Shown here: positions 34,776 to 40,990 of the stretch, piece after piece
How the letters are laid out: each line of letters opens with the position of its first letter
Numbering within the stretch: the first letter of the stretch is position 1
Source of the DNA: SCQX01 sp035720945
GTDB lineage: Bacteria; Pseudomonadota; Gammaproteobacteria; Burkholderiales; Burkholderiaceae_B
Length of the DNA: 59,495 nt
Reading direction: 5' to 3'
NCBI GenBank assembly: GCA_035720945.1
Contig: DASTNK010000142.1
Location: 1-59,495, forward strand
Program-made: the position numbers and the translations under genes
The notes under the pieces: generated by a model
What the model was told of the DNA's origin: nothing
The model's database searches: none
The model's input: only the letters and a program-made list of their open reading frames with translations

Positions 34776-36854
34776 ATGGCACCCAATACCGAATTAGATC
34801 AACTTTGCATCAACACCCTTCGCACACTGTCCATCGACGCGGTGCAGAAGGCCCAGTCCGGGCACCCAGGCACGCCAATGGGCGCCGCCCCGATCGCTTA
34901 CAGCCTGTGGCAGGGTTTTCTGCGCTACAGTCCCACGCATCCTGACTGGCTCGACCGCGACCGTTTCGTGTTGTCATCGGGTCATGCCTGCGCGCTGCTG
35001 TACAGCCTGCTGCATCTCGCCGGCGTGCGCGCGCACCTGCCTAGCTACGGCGACACTGACCGGCTGGCCGTTTCTCTCGACGATCTGAAGCGATTCCGGC
35101 AACTCGACAGCCACTGCACCGGGCATCCGGAGTACGGTTGGACGACCGGGGTCGAAGTGACCACCGGCCCGTTGGGGCAGGGGGTGGCCAACAGTGTGGG
35201 CATGGCCATCGCGGGGCTGTGGATGGCGCAGACTTTCAATCGACCCGGGTTCGAACTTTTCCGGCACAACGTCTACGCATTGTGCGGCGACGGTGACATG
35301 ATGGAGGGCATCAGCGGGGAAGCCGCCTCAATGGCGGGCCACCTCGGGCTGTCGAATCTGTGCTGGATATATGACGACAACCACATCTCCATTGAAGGCA
35401 ACACGCGTCTGGCTTTCACCGAAGATGTCGGTGCGCGCTTCGCGGCATACGGCTGGCGGGTCGTGCGGGTGGGCGACGCCAATGATCTGGACGCTCTCAA
35501 CGACGCTTTTCAAGTGTTTCTCTCGACCACGGATCGCCCCACGCTCATCATCGTGCGCAGTCACATCGGGTACGGAGCGCCGCACAAGCAAGATACGCGC
35601 GAGGCGCACGGCGAGCCGCTTGGCGCCGATGAAGCGCGGCTCGCGAAGGAATTCTATGGGTGGGATCCCGACGCGCAGTTTCACGTGCCGTCCGAGGTTC
35701 CGGAACATTTCGCGCGCCATCTCGGACAGCGTGGCGAGGCGATCCGCGCCGCCTGGCAAGAGACATACCAGGCGTACGGAAAGCAATATCCCGACCTGGC
35801 TCGACAGATCGAACTCCTGCGCAACCGCGCGCTGCCCGAAGGATGGGATGCCGCCTTGCCCGTGTTTCCCGCCGATGCGCGCGGCATGGCGACCCGGGCT
35901 TCGTCAGGCAAGGTTCTCAACGCCATCGCGGGCAAGATACCTTGGCTGATCGGTGGAGCGGCCGACTTGTCGCCGTCAACCAAGACGGAGCTCACCGACC
36001 CGCTTTATGCGAGTTTCCAGGCCCCTGCGTTCGATGGAAACCATGGGGGCCGCAATTTCCACTTCGGCATACGTGAACACGCCATGTGCGCGATCGCCAA
36101 TGGCATCGTGGTGTCCGGTCCCCGTCCGTTCGCCTCCAGCTTCTTTGTTTTCACCGATTATTGCCGTCCCTCGCTGCGCCTGAGCGCCATGATGGGCGTG
36201 CCGGTTATCTACATCTGGACGCACGACTCCATCAGCCTGGGCGAGGACGGTCCCACGCACCAGCCCATCGAGCATCTGCCGTCGCTGCGAGCCATGCCGG
36301 GCATGATCGTGATCCGCCCGGCCGATGCCAACGAGGTCGTGGAGGCTTGGCGGGCGATCATGCCTTTGCGCGACCATCCCGTGTCGCTGGTGCTGACGCG
36401 CCAGTCACTGCCCACGATGGATCGCACGCGGTATGCGCCGGCCGCCGGGGTGGCGCGTGGCGCCTATGTGCTGGCCGACGCACCGGATGGGAAGCCCCTG
36501 GTGTTGCTCATGGCCAGCGGCAGCGAGGTGGCCTTGTGCGTACAGGCTTATGAGCAGTTGCGGGAACAAGGGGTGGGCGCCCGAGTCGTCAGCATGCCGT
36601 CCTGGGAACTGTTCGAAGCTCAGGATCAGGCCTACCGCGATCAAGTTCTGCCCCCGTCGGTGACCGCGCGCGTGGCGGTCGAGGAAGCGTCGGGCTTTGG
36701 TTGGGAACGCTACACGGGCCTGGGCGGTGCCATTTTAGGCATGACAAGCTTCGGGCTGTCGGCTCCGGGTGGTGATGTGTCGCGCCATTTCGGGTTCGAC
36801 TGTGAGCACGTGGTGGCTGCGGCGCAGGCCCAGATGGCGTCGCGAAAGTCATAA
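34776..36854 (+). CDS. tkt: transketolase
   Basis: This thiamine diphosphate enzyme transfers two-carbon ketol units between pentose and other sugar phosphates. The 692 residues fit transketolase (usual about 660-690). The N-terminal substrate motif is 'AQSGHPGTPMGAAPIAYSLW'. The ThDP/metal motif is 'YALCGDGDMMEGISGEAASM' followed by 'WIYDDNHISIEG'. The pyrimidine domain has 'FHFGIREHAMCAIANGIVVS' and 'WTHDSISLGEDGPTHQPIEH'. A GGAGG just upstream supports the start, 22 bases after pgi. A 127-bp gap follows before pgm, the largest within the operon. Confidence 0.95.
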   Translation: MAPNTELDQLCINTLRTLSIDAVQKAQSGHPGTPMGAAPIAYSLWQGFLRYSPTHPDWLDRDRFVLSSGHACALLYSLLHLAGVRAHLPSYGDTDRLAVSLDDLKRFRQLDSHCTGHPEYGWTTGVEVTTGPLGQGVANSVGMAIAGLWMAQTFNRPGFELFRHNVYALCGDGDMMEGISGEAASMAGHLGLSNLCWIYDDNHISIEGNTRLAFTEDVGARFAAYGWRVVRVGDANDLDALNDAFQVFLSTTDRPTLIIVRSHIGYGAPHKQDTREAHGEPLGADEARLAKEFYGWDPDAQFHVPSEVPEHFARHLGQRGEAIRAAWQETYQAYGKQYPDLARQIELLRNRALPEGWDAALPVFPADARGMATRASSGKVLNAIAGKIPWLIGGAADLSPSTKTELTDPLYASFQAPAFDGNHGGRNFHFGIREHAMCAIANGIVVSGPRPFASSFFVFTDYCRPSLRLSAMMGVPVIYIWTHDSISLGEDGPTHQPIEHLPSLRAMPGMIVIRPADANEVVEAWRAIMPLRDHPVSLVLTRQSLPTMDRTRYAPAAGVARGAYVLADAPDGKPLVLLMASGSEVALCVQAYEQLREQGVGARVVSMPSWELFEAQDQAYRDQVLPPSVTARVAVEEASGFGWERYTGLGGAILGMTSFGLSAPGGDVSRHFGFDCEHVVAAAQAQMASRKS

Positions 36855-36981
36855 ACGCCACGGATGTCCTGGACGCCGCGGATGATCAACAGGCTGAATC
36901 CTGTGGGCGGATGGATGAGGAGTTGCCTCGAGGCGGTTGCTCCGGCCCACGGATGGTAACAACAAGACAAGAGGTGAATGC

Positions 36982-38712
36982 ATGGCCCGAGCCAAAAAAA
37001 ACGAATCAATGAAGATCAGCCCGTTGGCCGGAAAGCCCGCCCCGCGCGCCATTCTGGTGGATGTGCCCAGGCTGATTTCCAGCTATTACACCGGGCGGCC
37101 GGATCCAGGCGTGACGGGCCAGCGGGTGGCTTTCGGCACGTCGGGACATCGCGGCTCGTCGCTGGAACTCACGTTCAACGAGGCACATGTCCTCGCCATC
37201 AGCCAAGCCGTGTGCGATTACCGGAAGAAGCAGGGTGTCGATGGCCCGTTGTTCATTGGTGCCGATACGCACGCCTTGTCGGTACCCGCCTCGCGCTCGG
37301 CGCTGGAGGTTTTTGCCGCCAATGGCGTGCATGCCATGATATCCACGAATGACGAGACAACGCCTACGCCGGCGGTATCGCTGGCCATCCTGGCGCACAA
37401 CAAGGGACGTAGACAGCATCTGGCCGACGGCATCGTCATCACGCCGTCGCATAACCCGCCCGACAATGGCGGTTATAAATACAACCCAAGCAACGGTGGG
37501 CCAGCCGACGTCAAGGTTACGGGCTGGATCCAGAATCGCGCCAACAAGTTGCTCGAGGCGGGCCTGAAGGGCGTGAAACGCAGTCCTTACGACAAGGCGC
37601 TCACCGCTTCCACCACCCGGCGCTACGACTTCCTGGGCGCCTATGTGACCGCCTTGCGTTCGGTCGTCGACATGGATGTCCTGAAATCCGCCACCCTGCA
37701 TATGGGCGTTGACCCGCTGGGTGGCGCCGGCGTGCATTACTGGGCCCACATCGCCGACCGGTACAAGCTGAACCTGGACATCGTCAGCGAACAGGTCGAG
37801 CCTGATTTCCGCTTCATGACCGTGGACTGGGATGGGAAGATCCGCATGGACCCCTCGTCACCGTACGCCATGAAGCGCCTGATTCGTCTGAAAAGCCAGT
37901 TCGACATTGCGTTCTGTTGTGACACCGACTACGACCGCCACGGTGTCGTCACGCGCAGCGTCGGGCTGCTCCCACCCAATCATTATCTTGCAGTGCTGGT
38001 CGATTATCTCTTTAGTCATCGCTCTCGTTGGGGCAAGCGGGCCGCGGTGGGAAAAACGCTGGTCAGCAGCCAGATCATAGATCGCGTCGCAGCGCGGCTG
38101 GGACGCGGGCTGGTTGAGGTGCCTGTCGGTTTCAAATGGTTCGTGGACGGGCTGTTCGATGGTTCCCTGGGGTTCGGCGGGGAAGAAAGCGCGGGCACGT
38201 CATTCCTGCGCAGGGATGGCACGACCTGGACCACGGACAAGGATGGCATGATCGCGGCACTGCTGTCGGCCGAGATGACAGCGCGCACCGGGATCGATCC
38301 GGGCGAGCATTACAAGCGCCTGGCCCACGATCTGGGCGAACCCGTGGACACCCGTTTCGAGGCGCCGGCGACGCCAGAACAGAAGCAACGGCTGGCGGCG
38401 ATTTCGGCTCGCGACGTCCACATCACGGATCTTGCCGGTGAGAAGGTCGACGCCATCCTGACGCGCGCGCCGGGCAACAACGCACCCATAGGCGGCGTCA
38501 AAGTCGTATCCAGGAATGGGTGGTTCGCGGCGCGCCCTTCGGGCACGGAGAACATCTACAAGATCTACGCGGAGAGTTTCCTGGGCGAGAATCATGTCCA
38601 GCGGCTGGTGGCTCAAGCCCACGACGTGGTGGACAAGGCGCTTGGCGCCGGCGCCAGGTCGCAGACCGCATCGCGACAGGGCGGGCGCCGAGCCGGGAAG
38701 GACAAGGCATGA
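36982..38712 (+). CDS. pgm: phosphoglucomutase (alpha-D-glucose phosphate-specific)
   Basis: This enzyme interconverts glucose-1-phosphate and glucose-6-phosphate, the step needed to use the product of a GH94 phosphorylase. It has 576 residues and aligns along its length with E. coli Pgm (546). The phosphoserine loop is 'GIVITPSHNPPDNGGYKYNP', the metal loop is 'CDTDYDRHGVVT', the sugar loop is 'GFGGEESAGTSFLR', and the phosphate loop is 'ARPSGTENIYKIY'. The start at 36982 is supported by AGAGGTG at 36970-36976; an internal ATG 9 codons later is possible. The C-terminus carries an extra basic tail. Its stop overlaps the next gene by ATGA. Confidence 0.93.
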   Translation: MARAKKNESMKISPLAGKPAPRAILVDVPRLISSYYTGRPDPGVTGQRVAFGTSGHRGSSLELTFNEAHVLAISQAVCDYRKKQGVDGPLFIGADTHALSVPASRSALEVFAANGVHAMISTNDETTPTPAVSLAILAHNKGRRQHLADGIVITPSHNPPDNGGYKYNPSNGGPADVKVTGWIQNRANKLLEAGLKGVKRSPYDKALTASTTRRYDFLGAYVTALRSVVDMDVLKSATLHMGVDPLGGAGVHYWAHIADRYKLNLDIVSEQVEPDFRFMTVDWDGKIRMDPSSPYAMKRLIRLKSQFDIAFCCDTDYDRHGVVTRSVGLLPPNHYLAVLVDYLFSHRSRWGKRAAVGKTLVSSQIIDRVAARLGRGLVEVPVGFKWFVDGLFDGSLGFGGEESAGTSFLRRDGTTWTTDKDGMIAALLSAEMTARTGIDPGEHYKRLAHDLGEPVDTRFEAPATPEQKQRLAAISARDVHITDLAGEKVDAILTRAPGNNAPIGGVKVVSRNGWFAARPSGTENIYKIYAESFLGENHVQRLVAQAHDVVDKALGAGARSQTASRQGGRRAGKDKA

Positions 38713-40055
38713 GTCGTGGCGCCAGCCGGTCTGGCGATGAGATCGCCCGCAGAAAATCAAGCGGCGAAGCCGAGCTAGAACTATTGCAGCACCGGTCGTT
38801 CAGTTATTTTCTGCACGAGAGCAATCAATCGAACGGCCTGGTGCTGGACAAGAGCGCACCGGGCTGGCCCGCCAGCATTGCCGCCACGGGCTTGGCCATG
38901 ACCTGCTACCCGGTGGCTGTTGAGCGTCGCCTGATGTCGAAGGCTGGCGCGGTGGAACGCACTCTGGCCGCGCTGCGTTTCTTCTGGAACAGCCATCAGG
39001 GGCCGGAACCCGACGCCACGGGCCACAACGGGTTGTATTACCACTTTCTGGACCTGAAAACCGGGCGGCGCGCCTGGCAGTGTGAACTCTCCACAGTCGA
39101 TACTGCGTTTTTGCTGGCTGGGGCGCTGGCCGCGGCACAGTATTTTCAGGAAAACACTCGGGCGCAGGCTGAGATACGGGAGTTGGCCGATGCGTTATAC
39201 CGGCGCGCCGACTGGGCTTGGGCGCAGAACGGCGGTGAAACCCTGACGCACGGCTGGCGGCCCGAGACGGGTTTCATTCCATATCGCTGGGAGGGTTACG
39301 ACGAAGCCCTGCTGCTTTACACACTGGCGTTGGGCTCACCCACGCATCCGCTCACCGATGCGAGCTATGGAACCTGGGCTGAAACCTATCGCTGGGATTC
39401 CAGCTACGGCTATGACTACGTTTATGCCGGGCCATTGTTCACGCACCAGTTATCGCATTGCTGGATTGATTTTCGTGGCATCCAGGATGCGTTCATGCGA
39501 GGGAAAGGCATCGATTACTTCGAAAACAGCCGGCGCGCCACGCACGTGCAATATGAATATGCGATGGCGAACCCACACAAATTCACGCGGTATGGGGAGT
39601 TCTGCTGGGGCGTGACGGCCAGCGACGGGCCAGGCCCCTGCACGCGCAAGATCAACGGCGTGACCCGGGAATTCTTCGATTATGTGGGCCGTGGCGTCCC
39701 ATATGGGCCGGATGACGGGACGGTCGCCCCCTGGGTGGTGGTGGCGTCTCTACCGTTCGCGCCTGATATCGTGTTGCCGGCCATTGATCACTATGTCAAC
39801 GAATTGAAGTTGTCAGCGCGGAACCTGTACGGTTTCAAAGCCACCTTCAATCCCACCTTCGCGACGCCCGAGACCGAGCCGTATGGCTGGGTGTCACCCT
39901 GGCATTTCGGCATCAACCAAGGGCCCATCGTGCTGATGATAGAGAATTACCGCACGGGCATGTTGTGGGATTTGATGCGTACCTGCCCGCCCATCGTGAA
40001 CGGGCTGCGTCGAGCCGGTTTCACAGGCGGATGGCTGGAGGAATCGGCGGCGTGA
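38709..40055 (+). CDS. glycoamylase-family protein (GH144/GH189-like, NdvB middle-domain relative)
   Basis: This protein of 448 residues belongs to the glycoamylase-like (alpha/alpha)6-barrel family that also forms the middle domain of cyclic beta-1,2-glucan synthases and the stand-alone endo-beta-1,2-glucanases. Family blocks are 'QHRSFSYFLHESNQSNGLV', 'TGFIPYRWEGYDEALLLYTL', 'YVYAGPLFTHQLSHCWIDF', 'FCWGVTASDGPGP', 'VPYGPDDGTVAPWVVVASL' and 'WVSPWHFGINQGPIVLMIEN'. No signal peptide precedes these, so it is probably cytosolic. It may be an endo-glucanase or a transglycosylase; the sequence alone does not say. The start at 38709 overlaps pgm by four bases, which ties it to the operon. It is the last gene and faces a small convergent gene. 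Confidence 0.85.
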   Translation: MSRGASRSGDEIARRKSSGEAELELLQHRSFSYFLHESNQSNGLVLDKSAPGWPASIAATGLAMTCYPVAVERRLMSKAGAVERTLAALRFFWNSHQGPEPDATGHNGLYYHFLDLKTGRRAWQCELSTVDTAFLLAGALAAAQYFQENTRAQAEIRELADALYRRADWAWAQNGGETLTHGWRPETGFIPYRWEGYDEALLLYTLALGSPTHPLTDASYGTWAETYRWDSSYGYDYVYAGPLFTHQLSHCWIDFRGIQDAFMRGKGIDYFENSRRATHVQYEYAMANPHKFTRYGEFCWGVTASDGPGPCTRKINGVTREFFDYVGRGVPYGPDDGTVAPWVVVASLPFAPDIVLPAIDHYVNELKLSARNLYGFKATFNPTFATPETEPYGWVSPWHFGINQGPIVLMIENYRTGMLWDLMRTCPPIVNGLRRAGFTGGWLEESAA

Positions 40056-40069
40056 AGGGCGTCGGCGCG

Positions 40070-40285
40070 TCAGTTGCCCCGCGCGGACGGGTATAGTGTT
40101 CGGGCCCGCTGGCGCGAGCATCGCACATCGGCGACCAGGGTTGCGAAAAATTGCGTGATCGTCGTGGCACGAGATGGCACTTGGGCGGGGGAGGCGATTT
40201 CAATCACGCCGATCGCATCGGTGGCCGGAGCGAGGGGAGAATGGGTTGCCGGACCAAGAATGGGGTGGCAGGATAGGGTTGACAT
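40070..40285 (-). CDS. small orphan protein, unknown function
   Basis: This is a 71-residue frame whose product I do not recognise. It begins 'MSTLSCHPILGPATHSPLAP' and has a hydrophobic stretch 'TDAIGVIEIASPAQV', with several Arg and Cys near the end. Reasons to think it real are a Shine-Dalgarno-like AAGGA at 40296-40300, a perfect minus-strand TATAAT at 40329-40334, and a perfect palindrome next to it. It ends 14 bases before the stop of the convergent glycoamylase gene. A 84-codon frame also exists on the opposite strand, so coding is uncertain. The TATAAT may instead serve a small RNA. Confidence 0.4.
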   Translation of the reverse strand: MSTLSCHPILGPATHSPLAPATDAIGVIEIASPAQVPSRATTITQFFATLVADVRCSRQRARTLYPSARGN

Positions 40286-40328
40286 GGGGCTGCGTTCCTT
40301 GCATGGACAGCGGATGGTTCATGATTAA

Positions 40329-40345
40329 ATTATAGGGGTTAACCC
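40329..40345 (-). promoter_or_regulatory. minus-strand promoter -10 with adjacent palindromic operator
   Basis: On the minus strand TATAAT (40334-40329) is a consensus -10 box. Directly upstream of it is the perfect 10-bp palindrome GGGTTAACCC (40336-40345), which would fall in the promoter spacer, a classical repressor position. The -35 region is not close to consensus. The region 40322-40450 is strikingly A/T-rich compared with the rest of the window. The start codon of the small orphan gene is about 40 bases downstream. Confidence 0.5.
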
Positions 40346-40547
40346 TTTATTCTGATATCCTGTTTTTTTCTGAAATCCTGATTATCTAACGAAAAAACAA
40401 CGGACTACCGCTTTGCGGCAAAATTTTTTGATTTTGTCATCTAATAGTCAAGACCGAACGTTCTGCATGCCATCGTAGGGCACGTCAATGTCGGACGGGT
40501 CTTGGCGGCAAGGTGGCCGCAGGGCCCGGGTGCGATCTGGGCATGGC

Positions 40548-40586
40548 TACAATAGCCCCATGTTTTCGTCGCGACATTCTTCATGA
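40548..40586 (+). promoter_or_regulatory. acyP promoter (-10 TACAAT) and 8-codon upstream ORF
   Basis: TACAAT at 40548-40553 is a good -10 element; the expected transcript start is near 40560. An ATG lies exactly there (40560-40562) and opens an 8-codon frame MFSSRHSS, whose TGA (40584-40586) overlaps the acyP ATG as ATGA. The small frame would thus be leaderless and translationally coupled to acyP. No Shine-Dalgarno sequence precedes acyP. No convincing -35 hexamer is seen, so the promoter call is tentative. The preceding 200 bases (40346-40547) hold nothing else I recognise. Confidence 0.4.
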
Positions 40587-40879
40587 AACACCTGCACGCC
40601 GGCCACTCCATCGAAACCGTATCCGTCCGCGTCAGCGGGAAAGTCCAAGGAGTTGGCTTTCGAGCCGCCACCGTGCGCCAGGCGCACTTGCTGGGTATTG
40701 CCGGCTGGGTGCGCAATGCGTCGGATTCTTCCGTCGAGGCTGTGCTGCAGGGGTCGGTCGATCAGATCGATCGCATGCTCTCGTGGTTGAGTGTGGGGCC
40801 TCCGGCAGCCCGGGTGGATCAGGTCGAGCACCAGCAGGAATTCACCATTCGCCATTTTGACCATTTCGAGCAGTTGTGA
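40583..40879 (+). CDS. acyP: acylphosphatase
   Basis: This small cytoplasmic enzyme hydrolyses acyl phosphates such as acetyl phosphate, carbamoyl phosphate or 1,3-bisphosphoglycerate. It has 98 residues, the usual size. The phosphate-binding signature 'VSGKVQGVGFRAATVRQA' includes the catalytic Arg, and 'GIAGWVRNASDSSVEAVLQG' contains the catalytic Asn. Its physiological role in bacteria is uncertain. It stands alone, convergent with the large membrane protein gene, separated from it by a 20-bp tandem repeat. Confidence 0.9.
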   Translation: MKHLHAGHSIETVSVRVSGKVQGVGFRAATVRQAHLLGIAGWVRNASDSSVEAVLQGSVDQIDRMLSWLSVGPPAARVDQVEHQQEFTIRHFDHFEQL

Positions 40880-40951
40880 AAGTCGCTATTGAAAGGACAC
40901 TGCATGGCGTCGATATTCGGATGATTTATTCACCGGATCTCCAACTGAGGG

Positions 40952-40990
40952 CACTGGTGTCAAGCTGAGCCCACTGGTGTCAAGCTGAGC
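40952..40990. repeat. 20-bp tandem duplication at a gene's 3' end
   Basis: CACTGGTGTCAAGCTGAGC occurs at 40952-40970 and again at 40972-40990, a period of 20 bases with only the linking base between. The second copy contains the stop codon and last codons of the minus-strand gene that ends at 40980; the first copy is its non-coding duplicate. It looks like a small slippage or repair duplication. Confidence 0.85.

Noticed and set aside
38520..40055. N-terminally extended glycoamylase (511 codons)
   Set aside because: The extra 63 codons overlap the end of pgm and are Arg-rich shadow sequence. The ATG at 38709 with an ATGA overlap is the sensible start.
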